Assembly (NCBI GenBank): GCA_013154205.1
Contig: JAADCY010000126.1
Span: forward strand, 1-14,733
Source of the DNA: Thermoproteota archaeon
GTDB lineage: Archaea > Thermoproteota > Thermoprotei_A > Sulfolobales > Desulfurococcaceae
DNA: 14,733 bases
Direction: 5' to 3'
The translations under genes and the position numbers were made by a program. A model generated the notes under the pieces. The model had not been told where the DNA came from. It searched no databases and worked only from the letters and a program-made list of their open reading frames with translations. This document shows, one piece after another, positions 1-6,975 of this stretch. Positions within the stretch are counted from its first letter, which is position 1. The number at the start of each line of letters is the position of its first letter.

Positions 1-47
1 AATAATGTATGATTTAGCATGATACTAAGTTTGCTAAGGGGATAAGT

Positions 48-452
48 TTGCCAAAAGAATTAACAGAACTCGACAAAAAAGTGTACAAATATGTGCTCTC
101 GAAAGGAAAGGAAGGTGTGCCGCAGAACGTCCTCTGGAAAGAATTAAAAATAACAAGCCGAGATGCATCAAGAGTATTAAAAAAGCTTGAAATGCTAGGC
201 TATGTTAAGCGAGAACCCATAATTTATGGTGGAAGGAGAACATACAGAGTTATAGCTATACCTAAACCCATAGAGACCAAGAAGAAACCTAAGAGACCTA
301 TTATAGATTTCAAAAAATATTTCGATATACCATGCATGGTATGCCCCAATATTGATAAGTGTTACCAAGGAGGATATTTTGATCCGACTACATGCGATTT
401 ATTAACCGAATGGATCCAGATGGAAATTGCTCGTAAAAAAGCAAAGACATAA
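48..452 (+). CDS. RPC34/RPC39-like winged-helix protein with C-terminal Fe-S cysteines
   Basis: The 134-residue product has an N-terminal winged helix (about residues 5-70, with the pattern of a recognition helix followed by a GGRRTYRV wing) and a basic linker. Its C-terminus carries four cysteines at 96, 99, 105 and 116 (CX2CX5CX10C). This architecture matches the crenarchaeal/thaumarchaeal orthologue of the RNA polymerase III subunit RPC34/RPC39, whose C-terminal cysteines bind a 4Fe-4S cluster. A role in transcription, perhaps of non-coding RNA genes, is known for the family only by inference. The start is a TTG at 48, chosen because AAGGGGAT lies about 5 nt upstream and the family starts near here. 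The gene converges with trm1, leaving only 7 bp between the stops. Another Fe-S winged-helix regulator is possible but fits less well. Confidence 0.75.
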   Translation: MPKELTELDKKVYKYVLSKGKEGVPQNVLWKELKITSRDASRVLKKLEMLGYVKREPIIYGGRRTYRVIAIPKPIETKKKPKRPIIDFKKYFDIPCMVCPNIDKCYQGGYFDPTTCDLLTEWIQMEIARKKAKT

Positions 453-459
453 TACTGTT

Positions 460-1644
460 CTACATATCCACGATTTCCTCTACCGGGGCATTTGTTCTAA
501 TACCTCTTGGATCAAAATGTGTTCTTGTAGCGTAGTATCCTTTCTCCCTAAGTTTTTCTATCAGATAATTTATCTTGGGCATGTTCTTCCTTGCTTTGCC
601 GAATAAAATATCGTATCTAATATATGGTTTCAATACATTAGATTCTGCAATAAGGAATTCTAGTATTTCTAAAGCCTTCTTATCATAATTTTTTATTCGT
701 TCTACATTATCATGTATATTATGTAACACATTGGGATCAGATAATCCACAGATCCATAATGGACCCAAGATTTCTGGATTAGGGCAATCAAGGCATTTCC
801 CACTTAATTCTTTCACAAAACATCTCTCCAGATTTTCCGGACAATACTGTATATAACCTATGCATTCATCTACTATGCGATATGATTCTAAACCGCTTCT
901 TTTAGCCCTAAATATTACGCGGAAGTAGTGACGATGATAATAGCTCAAAATAGGAGATAATGCAAGGTCGAGGCTTGCAGCTCTTTTAACGATATTACCA
1001 ATAAGTATTCTAAGCCCTAGTTCCTTGTCGAAATCCACCTTGGAGCATCGTATCCAGTATCTACGTAAAGCTTTGTTCTTATGACTACACGTTAGTGGCC
1101 CTGTATCGGTTGCTGTGACGCCAAGCAATCCTTTTCTCGATAATGGTTTGAACGCGGAATCTATGAAGGGGATAGGAGAGCCGTAGGGATCTATGTCTAT
1201 GAAGTCAACAGGGATTCCCGTGAAAGTTAGATTATTGAGGATAGTGTTTGCCTCGTTATTCGATGCTATGATTCTTCCTTCCAGATTGTTTAAACGGATG
1301 TTTCTTCCCATATAATAATAAGCCAATGGATCCACGTCGTTAATTACTCCTTCGCCCCCGGATTCCAGAGCAAGTCTAATCCCCCTGATCCCTGTGCCTG
1401 CTAGTGGTTCAACGAAGAAGAAATTCTTGTTTAGTAAGGCTTTCACAGTTGCGACCGTTATGTCCCTATTAGTCCTCATTACAGGGTTATAGAATACGGG
1501 GGCCCATGAAGGCTCAAATTTACCGTCGGGTCTACGGTAAAGATTAGGATCAGGTATGATTAGTTTGGCTTCTCCCTCTTCAATAATTGTCTCATGACTA
1601 TAAATCTTCACCTTGTATTCCAAGGTATTCTTTAACCTCCTCAT
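460..1644 (-). CDS. trm1: tRNA (guanine(26)-N2)-dimethyltransferase Trm1
   Basis: This enzyme transfers two methyl groups from S-adenosylmethionine to N2 of G26 in tRNA. The 394-residue protein shows the SAM-binding motif FVEPLAGTGIRG (residues 77-88), an acidic motif NDVDP (102-106), the catalytic-loop motif DPYGSP (152-157) and TDTGPLTC (179-186). A cysteine cluster follows (C268, C275, C284, C287, C299) and is probably a zinc site, as in archaeal Trm1. Length and motif order are normal. The ATG at 1644 lies inside the end of the THEP1 gene (47-bp overlap). A GAGGAGG stretch follows that ATG directly, so translation may instead start at the in-frame TTG (1623) or GTG (1611). The short spacing suggests co-transcription with the THEP1 gene. 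Confidence 0.93.
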   Translation of the reverse strand: MRRLKNTLEYKVKIYSHETIIEEGEAKLIIPDPNLYRRPDGKFEPSWAPVFYNPVMRTNRDITVATVKALLNKNFFFVEPLAGTGIRGIRLALESGGEGVINDVDPLAYYYMGRNIRLNNLEGRIIASNNEANTILNNLTFTGIPVDFIDIDPYGSPIPFIDSAFKPLSRKGLLGVTATDTGPLTCSHKNKALRRYWIRCSKVDFDKELGLRILIGNIVKRAASLDLALSPILSYYHRHYFRVIFRAKRSGLESYRIVDECIGYIQYCPENLERCFVKELSGKCLDCPNPEILGPLWICGLSDPNVLHNIHDNVERIKNYDKKALEILEFLIAESNVLKPYIRYDILFGKARKNMPKINYLIEKLREKGYYATRTHFDPRGIRTNAPVEEIVDM

Positions 1645-2167
1645 ATATCTGTGCAGGTAGTGTTTCGCCGAGCATGTCTCTATTGTTCATTGTAACTATA
1701 TACTTTCTAATACGTCCTTTAAGTCCGAGCAATGATATATTGAGCCTATAGTGTACGACGAGAATGAGGGGTTTATCTGATGATATGATCTTCTGTAATA
1801 GTTCATTAAAGACTTTTAATTTAAGCTCCATTGGTCCGACCTCATCTATTCCTATTACATCTGCGTAATCCAATGCATGGGTCAGTGCCTCCCTGATCAG
1901 CGTGGCAGCTTCTGCAACGCAGAGATTATATGAGCCTATGCGTGGACCACTGCAACCCTTATCTTTACGGGCAAGCCATGCCTCCTTGCCTGTAGCTATA
2001 TCTATGATCTTAAAGCCTATCCTTCTACCCCCTTTTCTAACCTCCGGAGTCCTAACACCATAAACATTAATGTTTCTCTCCAGAAGTAATGAGATAATCT
2101 TGTTGAAAAGAGTTGATTTCCCTATTCCAGGACGGCCTGTTATGATATATACAGGGCGTTCTCTCAT
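1598..2167 (-). CDS. THEP1-type nucleoside triphosphatase
   Basis: The 189-residue product belongs to the THEP1/NTPCR family of small P-loop nucleotidases, which hydrolyse NTPs slowly in vitro; their cell role is unsettled. The Walker A loop is GRPGIGKST (residues 11-19). The family-specific segment TPEVRKGGRRIGF (40-52) follows, and the Walker B motif DEVGPMEL is at 108-115. Length is typical of the family (about 175-190). The ATG at 2167 has only a weak Shine-Dalgarno (GTGAT). The gene sits 43 bp after the HTH regulator and its 3' end overlaps trm1, so the two are probably translated from one transcript. Its placement with RNA-modification genes is suggestive but does not define a function. 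Confidence 0.88.
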   Translation of the reverse strand: MRERPVYIITGRPGIGKSTLFNKIISLLLERNINVYGVRTPEVRKGGRRIGFKIIDIATGKEAWLARKDKGCSGPRIGSYNLCVAEAATLIREALTHALDYADVIGIDEVGPMELKLKVFNELLQKIISSDKPLILVVHYRLNISLLGLKGRIRKYIVTMNNRDMLGETLPAQIYEEVKEYLGIQGEDL

Positions 2168-2210
2168 AGCCTATCACTTTAAGACGACGGGATTACTATG
2201 TACGAGTATT

Positions 2211-3095
2211 TTAGTCGTGTTCAAGCTTTTCTTTCAGTCTTCTTATATCATCTCTATCTTCGATGATAATGTGTTCTGCATCAATTATTCTCGACAATCT
2301 CTCGCTCTCTCTCACCTTCAATCTATATGTACGGGTGTTCCTTGTTTTCAACGTGATGGATACAACTCTATTGTTGCTAGATAAAGCAAAATCAACTGGT
2401 GTCCTCATAAATCTGTAGAATCTGTGGCCGCATTCCTTCGCAATACGATGGACTTCTTCTTCAAGCTTATTCATAGGAGTGTCTTCCGTAGTCCGTGTTA
2501 TCTCCGGCTTTAGGATTTCCAGCGGCTCTAGCACGTCTTCGCCGAAGATCTCTGCAATCCTTAATGCTGTCTCGATACTTACACTCGTTCTTTTATGTTC
2601 ATAATCATACACGGCTTTTCTAGTTACACCAATGAGCTCCGCAGCCTCGCCAAGACTATATCCTAACTCCATTCTTCTCCTCCGGAATTTCTCAGGGCTT
2701 ATCTTTACGCTGTAGACTCCATGTGATTTGTACACATATAGTTTCTCGTTCTTTAGGAGGACTTGTTCGAGAGTATCACATTTTATAACATTGACGTTCA
2801 TTCTCTTATAGATCACATCAGGTTCTAGTTCGTTCCTACCATGTTTTTCAGCCACGATTAGAGATGATGTCTTATATGCTTGTTGTGCTCTCTCCAAGTC
2901 CTTGATCTCGATGTTTGAGACGTTACGGGCATCTATTACAGTCTTAATAACAATTCGAAGATCGTCTTTTGCGCCTGTTATATCTATTGATCTCTGGTTT
3001 TGGGGATAAGTTAGAATCTCAACTCTAAATCCTGCTTTTTTCAAAGTCTTAACAATGTTTTCAACGATCTCTTCAATTATCTTTTTGTTAGTCAT
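2211..3095 (-). CDS. COG1395-type archaeal HTH transcriptional regulator
   Basis: The 294-residue protein has three parts. An N-terminal alpha/beta domain (about 1-125) resembles the nuclease-like fold found in this family. A central XRE/cro-type helix-turn-helix (about 137-192) contains EAAELIGVTRKAVYDYEHKR. A C-terminal domain follows (about 205-294). This arrangement matches the conserved archaeal family of putative HTH regulatory proteins in COG1395, whose targets are unknown. I chose the ATG at 3095 over the in-frame GTG at 3104 because GGTG then lies 6 nt before the ATG; the GTG would consume its own ribosome site. It is 54 bp after flpA and 43 bp before the THEP1 gene, so it may be part of the nop5 transcript. 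Confidence 0.82.
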   Translation of the reverse strand: MTNKKIIEEIVENIVKTLKKAGFRVEILTYPQNQRSIDITGAKDDLRIVIKTVIDARNVSNIEIKDLERAQQAYKTSSLIVAEKHGRNELEPDVIYKRMNVNVIKCDTLEQVLLKNEKLYVYKSHGVYSVKISPEKFRRRRMELGYSLGEAAELIGVTRKAVYDYEHKRTSVSIETALRIAEIFGEDVLEPLEILKPEITRTTEDTPMNKLEEEVHRIAKECGHRFYRFMRTPVDFALSSNNRVVSITLKTRNTRTYRLKVRESERLSRIIDAEHIIIEDRDDIRRLKEKLEHD

Positions 3096-3149
3096 AAAAA
3101 ACACCTTGAAATTTAATAAATGCTTTATTTATCCGTTATTGTATGATTG

Positions 3150-3854
3150 TTATTTCCTCTTATATCTTGCATAGACCATTGCATGGTCTTTATCGTATGG
3201 TTCTAGATGTACTACATCTATGATCTCGAACCCACGTTCCTTCAGCGTATTAATCTCTCTCTTGTATACTTCGCTTGGCTCCTTAGTCACATCGATGCTT
3301 CTAGCCTTTATTGCCAAGAGGATATATCCACCGTCTTTCAAGAAGAAATCGGCATTGTCCGCGACAATTGTTGCTTGGTCGGGCTGTGCAACATCAGCAT
3401 ATATTCCGTCAACCATCTCTACGAGATGCCTATAGTTCTGGGGCTTGCGGGCGTCACCTAGTATTGGGTATAGGTTCTTCCTAACATCTGCTACGAGGAC
3501 GAATTCTCTCATAACTCTGGGCGCGAACTCAACGCTGTAGATCCTGCCTTTCGGGCCAACAATGTCAGATACGTGGCTTGCAGTAGTTCCTGTCGCTACT
3601 CCAAGATATAAGATCTTATGTCCTTCCCTTATTGGTTGTTCAGCAAGCCCGTTCGCGAGCGCGCCGGCAAGTTTGCTTCTATAAGTGTTCCATTCACGAT
3701 ATTCGACTCCATTATATCTGAATAATCTCTCGCCATAGACGCGGTGTCCTGGTACAAGGTTCTTTGTGGCAAGCTTTATGCTACCATCCTCGAGCTCGAC
3801 GATATATACTCCATAATACTTATCATGTGGTTTAACTGATATGACCTGGGACAT
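3150..3854 (-). CDS. flpA: fibrillarin-like 2'-O-methyltransferase
   Basis: Archaeal fibrillarin is the catalytic subunit of the box C/D sRNP. It methylates the ribose 2'-OH of rRNA and tRNA at sites chosen by guide sRNAs. The 234-residue protein has the usual archaeal length. The SAM-binding motif YLGVATGTT is at 83-91, SVEFAPR at 107-113, GDARKP at 133-138, and the DVAQPDQ strand-loop at 154-160; the AIKARSIDV strand follows at 181-189. The ATG at 3854 is preceded by GGGGTGAT with 5 nt of spacing. Nop5, its direct partner, ends 13 bp upstream, which is the standard archaeal nop5-fibrillarin pair and implies co-transcription. Confidence 0.97.
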   Translation of the reverse strand: MSQVISVKPHDKYYGVYIVELEDGSIKLATKNLVPGHRVYGERLFRYNGVEYREWNTYRSKLAGALANGLAEQPIREGHKILYLGVATGTTASHVSDIVGPKGRIYSVEFAPRVMREFVLVADVRKNLYPILGDARKPQNYRHLVEMVDGIYADVAQPDQATIVADNADFFLKDGGYILLAIKARSIDVTKEPSEVYKREINTLKERGFEIIDVVHLEPYDKDHAMVYARYKRK

Positions 3855-3867
3855 AGACTATCACCCC

Positions 3868-5112
3868 TTATCTTCTCCTTCTACCTCTTCTGCGGCGGCC
3901 TTTACCTCTCCTCCTCGGAGGTCTAGGCCTTGATGGTTTCTCTTCCTTCTTTCTTGCAGGCGGCTTAGCATATAGCTTCTTGATCTCCTCGATCCTCTTC
4001 TCAAGCTCTTCTTTCAGTTTGTCTCCTATGAATCTACCTGTGAAGAAGTCAACTTTAGCAGCTATAGCTAGCTTCGCTGCCAGAGCTCTTGCTATTTTTC
4101 CACGCTGCCATCTCGGGCTCCTATGTATTGCTGGGTACTGGAATATAACGCCATGCTTTGGTGGTTTGCCCCCCGTCCTTAATGCTCTGAATAATGCTTT
4201 CTCTGCTCCTAATACCTGGATTGTGCTGGCAGGCATTTTTGCGAGGTTCTCTAGGCCGCCCGCTAGGCTTAGAAGCCTTGCTCCAAGCTTGGGGCCTACG
4301 AGGGCTGTTATGTTTGGTGCTACTTCTTTCATTATTGCCTCGATGTATCCCTCTAGAGTTTCACGTAGCTTGTACAGTTCTAGTATGATGCCGGCCAGGG
4401 TCTTGATATATTCTATGTCGAAATCGCTGAGATCAGCACCCATGCTCTTCTTCGCTGCCTCAGCGATCTTCTCTGCCTTCTGCTCACTAAATCCGAGTTT
4501 CACAAGGTTTTCTTTCGTTATATTCATGCGGTGGCCGAGCTCATACACTATCTTAGCATAGTCAAGATGATCTCTTACTAGCTCGTCTAGTTCGGGGAAG
4601 TGGAGACTATACCACTCTCTAAGCCTTGCCACGTAAAGGTTTATTGTCTTATCTATATCGTCGATAGTCCTAATCGCCTGAACGGCCAACATATCGCGTT
4701 TCTGAGCTGCGCGTCTAAGTTTCCTCCTCGTCATCTCCATCAGTATCTCGTGCAATAATGAGAAGAACTTCTCCTCGTCCTCAGCGAACTCGTTCTCAAC
4801 ACCATACTTTGCGAGATTATCTCGTAGTATTAGAGCACCTTTATGTGCTACCTGAACCTCCGGCTCTAAGCCAGCCTTAGCAACATGCTTACCTATCTCC
4901 GAAGTCTCAACAACGACATGCGTGTATCCTTTCTCCTTAAGCTGTTCAAGCACCTCTTTTAGCTGCGGGGTCTCAGCTCCTTCTTCGAGCCTAAGCAGGT
5001 ATTCGACGTTATCGTCTAGGTTTTTCGGTGCAAGTGATTTTGCTACTACTTCACCGTTATCATCAAATGCAAACACGCCTATCACGGATTCAGCTAGATA
5101 TGCCTTCTTCAT
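3868..5112 (-). CDS. nop5: C/D box sRNP core protein Nop5 (Nop56/58 family)
   Basis: Nop5 bridges L7Ae-bound guide sRNA and fibrillarin in the 2'-O-methylation complex. Counting from the ATG at 5112 the protein has 414 residues. The N-terminal fibrillarin-binding domain covers about 1-115, the coiled coil about 115-260, and the Nop domain about 265-385, including GAEKALFRALRTGGKPPKHG (302-321). A very basic tail (about 388-414) rich in Arg, Lys and Pro ends the protein. An in-frame GTG at 5139 would add nine residues, but the TATA box at 5151-5160 predicts a transcript start near 5130. GGTGAT also lies 4 nt before the ATG, and family members begin MKKAYL-like. The gene heads the leftward cluster. 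Confidence 0.96.
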   Translation of the reverse strand: MKKAYLAESVIGVFAFDDNGEVVAKSLAPKNLDDNVEYLLRLEEGAETPQLKEVLEQLKEKGYTHVVVETSEIGKHVAKAGLEPEVQVAHKGALILRDNLAKYGVENEFAEDEEKFFSLLHEILMEMTRRKLRRAAQKRDMLAVQAIRTIDDIDKTINLYVARLREWYSLHFPELDELVRDHLDYAKIVYELGHRMNITKENLVKLGFSEQKAEKIAEAAKKSMGADLSDFDIEYIKTLAGIILELYKLRETLEGYIEAIMKEVAPNITALVGPKLGARLLSLAGGLENLAKMPASTIQVLGAEKALFRALRTGGKPPKHGVIFQYPAIHRSPRWQRGKIARALAAKLAIAAKVDFFTGRFIGDKLKEELEKRIEEIKKLYAKPPARKKEEKPSRPRPPRRRGKGRRRRGRRRR

Positions 5113-5119
5113 CACAATC
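5087..5119 (-). promoter_or_regulatory. candidate kink-turn over the nop5 start codon
   Basis: On the minus strand a perfect C box GTGATGA (5115-5109) overlaps the nop5 ATG. A perfect D box CTGA (5093-5090) follows 15 nt later. Flanking bases GAT (5119-5117, part of the Shine-Dalgarno) and ATC (5089-5087) can pair, and AGA/TCT can close the inner side. This is the layout of an L7Ae-binding kink-turn. Binding would hide both the ribosome site and the start codon. The stems are short, and the bases also encode a conserved N-terminus, so chance is possible. Confidence 0.4.
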
Positions 5120-5150
5120 ACCAGACCTATATTGATCACTAGGTCTTCTG

Positions 5151-5160
5151 GTTATTTAAA
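5151..5160 (-). promoter_or_regulatory. TATA box of the nop5 cluster
   Basis: On the minus strand the sequence TTTAAATAAC matches an archaeal TATA box. Counting about 26 nt from its centre puts the transcript start near 5130, giving an 18-nt leader that contains the GGTGAT ribosome site before the ATG at 5112. Confidence 0.7.
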
Positions 5161-5210
5161 CCCAGTTATAATGTATTCTAGCATATTAATAATCCACCGC
5201 TCATTAGGGA

Positions 5211-5225
5211 TAAAGATTTATATGG
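5211..5225 (+). promoter_or_regulatory. BRE/TATA promoter of the S30e gene
   Basis: The sequence TAAAGATTTATATGG combines a purine-rich BRE-like stretch with TTTATAT. The predicted transcript start is near 5247, about 20 nt before the S30e ATG. Together with the nop5 TATA box it makes a compact divergent promoter region of 154 bp. Confidence 0.7.
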
Positions 5226-5266
5226 TATTATTCTAGAATAGCCAAAGCAGGAGGGATGAAATAGCC

Positions 5267-5440
5267 ATGCCAAGCCACGGATCGCTTACAAAAGCCGGAA
5301 AAGTAAGGAGCCAGACACCGAAAATACCACCCAAGCCAAAGAAGAATAAGCCTCCGAGAATGAGGAATAGATGGGAGTATGTGAGAAGAGTAGTATTAGC
5401 ACCACAGCAGGCTGTCCGCGGAAGGAGGAGACGAAGATAA
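5267..5440 (+). CDS. rps30e: 30S ribosomal protein S30e
   Basis: This 57-residue, strongly basic protein was read directly from the sequence. It starts MPSHGSLTKAGKVRSQTPK, continues with a proline/lysine stretch, and ends VRGRRRRR. That pattern (GSLxxAGKVRxQTPK, then RxxYxRR, then a basic tail) is the S30e family, a small-subunit protein shared by archaea and eukaryotes; in eukaryotes it is fused to a ubiquitin-like protein, and here it stands alone at normal archaeal length. GGAGGGATGA at 5250-5259 supplies the ribosome site. A two-codon reading frame, ATG AAA TAG, sits inside the leader at 5256-5264. Confidence 0.95.
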   Translation: MPSHGSLTKAGKVRSQTPKIPPKPKKNKPPRMRNRWEYVRRVVLAPQQAVRGRRRRR

Positions 5441-5570
5441 TAACTAAGTTATCACTACCTCTTAATAGATATTTAGCCAGAAACTATTGTTCAACATAGC
5501 TCCATAGCGAATCATCTCCTATGTTAAGGGATTCTACTACATAGTTGTTTTCTACCCGATCAAGATTATT

Positions 5571-5580
5571 CTTAATATTA
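5571..5580 (+). promoter_or_regulatory. possible TATA box of gatD
   Basis: CTTAATATTA lies 37-46 nt before the chosen TTG start of gatD. The implied transcript start is near 5601, giving a 16-nt leader that contains the GGTG ribosome site, like other leaders in this window. The AT-rich match is loose. The rest of 5441-5570 shows no other signal I can support. Confidence 0.4.
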
Positions 5581-5616
5581 CGCCTCTCTATTCATTTTAC
5601 AACTTGGTGTAGTGTA

Positions 5617-6975
5617 TTGGAAAACGTGGATGATACTTATCTCGGGTACAAGGGGAAAATAGCAGAACTATTGAAAAGCCTAGGCTTAGATGTTGGCGAT
5701 AGAATTAAGATCGAGCGTGGAGATCGAATATTTGAAGGAGTACTAATGCCTCGCGAAAAACTCTACGGGGACAGACCAATAATCGTTGTCAAGCTTGATA
5801 ACGGTTACAACATAGGAGTGAGAATAGATGATAATACACGCATAGAGATTGTGACGCGGAAAAAGCGCCGGGAAACCTTGAAGCCTAAGATAGTCCAGCG
5901 TAAAGACCTGCCACATGTGGCTTTTCTGAGTACAGGAGGGACAATCGTCTCCAAGGTAGATTATGAGACAGGCGCTGTGAAGCCAGCGCTCACAGTCGAG
6001 GAGCTGCTCGAATGGGTTCCCGAGATAAAGGATATTGCTCATATTGACGCAGAGGTCATACTGAACGTATTCTCTGAAGACCTAACGCCAAGTGATTGGG
6101 CGCTTATGGCTGAGAAAGCTTATTACGAGTTTAAGAAGGGTAAGGAAGGCGTAGTCATCGCGCATGGCACCGATACAATGGGCTACACGGCTGCAGCGCT
6201 AGCCTTTGCCATACGGAGAAAGCCGGGCCCCATAGTCTTTGTCGGTGCGCAGAGAAGTAGTGATAGGCCCAGCACAGATTCAGCGTTTAACCTGAAATCC
6301 GCTTTCCTCGTGGCGGCCCAAGCTGATTTCGCCGAGTCAGTTGTCGTTATGCATGGTGAGACTGGTGATACGTATGCATTGGTACATAGGGGCGTTAAAG
6401 TAAGAAAGATGCATACAAGTCGAAGAGATGCTTTTCAATCAATAAACGATCTCCCCATAGCAAAAGTGTATCCTGATGAGAAGAAGATTGAGGTCATAGG
6501 AAGAGTACTACATAGGAGAAGCAAGGATGAAGAACCAGTATTAATGAACAAGTTTGACGATAAAGTGGCACTTGTGAAGTTCTATCCAGGCATGCATACA
6601 GACATACTTGAACACTTAGTGGATAATGGGTATCATGGGATAGTTGTTGAGGGAACAGGACTAGGACATATAGCTAATAGGCTTATCCCGGTGTTGAAGA
6701 AGGCCCGTAAAGAAGGGATACCAGTTGTTATAACTAGTCAGTGTCTTTTCGGCAGGATAGATCTCTATGTCTATAGTACCGGACGCAGACTAATCGAAGC
6801 GGGCGCTATACCAGGTAGCGACATGTTGCCTGAAACAGCATATGTAAAACTCTCATGGATCCTAGGGTCACACACCAATGATCTAGAAAGGGTTAGAGAG
6901 CTTATGCTGAAGAACTTCGAGGGAGAGATCAATCCGCGTCTCACCATTAACCTCTATCCGAGGTGGATGATATGA
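5617..6975 (+). CDS. gatD: glutamyl-tRNA(Gln) amidotransferase subunit D
   Basis: GatD is the asparaginase-like subunit that releases ammonia from glutamine for conversion of Glu-tRNA(Gln) to Gln-tRNA(Gln) by GatE. From the TTG at 5617 the product has 452 residues. An N-terminal beta-barrel-like domain (about 5-80) is followed by the asparaginase fold. The first catalytic-threonine motif is STGGT (105-109), HGTDTM is at 183-188, GAQRSSDRPSTD at 210-221 and VKVRKMHTSRRD at 260-271. An upstream in-frame ATG at 5545 would add 24 hydrophobic, family-unlike residues. The TTG is preferred because GGTG lies 7 nt upstream and homologues begin near here. The stop overlaps the gatE start in ATGA. Confidence 0.95.
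   Translation: MENVDDTYLGYKGKIAELLKSLGLDVGDRIKIERGDRIFEGVLMPREKLYGDRPIIVVKLDNGYNIGVRIDDNTRIEIVTRKKRRETLKPKIVQRKDLPHVAFLSTGGTIVSKVDYETGAVKPALTVEELLEWVPEIKDIAHIDAEVILNVFSEDLTPSDWALMAEKAYYEFKKGKEGVVIAHGTDTMGYTAAALAFAIRRKPGPIVFVGAQRSSDRPSTDSAFNLKSAFLVAAQADFAESVVVMHGETGDTYALVHRGVKVRKMHTSRRDAFQSINDLPIAKVYPDEKKIEVIGRVLHRRSKDEEPVLMNKFDDKVALVKFYPGMHTDILEHLVDNGYHGIVVEGTGLGHIANRLIPVLKKARKEGIPVVITSQCLFGRIDLYVYSTGRRLIEAGAIPGSDMLPETAYVKLSWILGSHTNDLERVRELMLKNFEGEINPRLTINLYPRWMI

Noticed and set aside
1..47. Promoter of the RPC34-like gene
   Set aside because: The stretch is AT-rich, but no element has a clear TATA form and spacing, and the upstream sequence is cut off.
3980..4561. Open frame opposite nop5
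   Set aside because: Serine-rich shadow of a certain gene, with no ribosome site and no family features.
5079..5093. Second kink-loop (CTGA-ATCC-GTGATAG) in nop5
   Set aside because: The C'-like box has A where the pairing G is needed, so the core C-G pair cannot form. The upstream C/D pair is the better model.
5545..5616. Longer GatD with start at 5545
   Set aside because: The extra 24 residues are hydrophobic and unlike the family. The TTG at 5617 has a well-spaced GGTG, and the likely TATA box falls inside the extension.
5441..5616. sRNA or tRNA gene between S30e and gatD
   Set aside because: No C/D box pair, no tRNA-like arms or T-loop sequence, and no stable hairpin seen on either strand.
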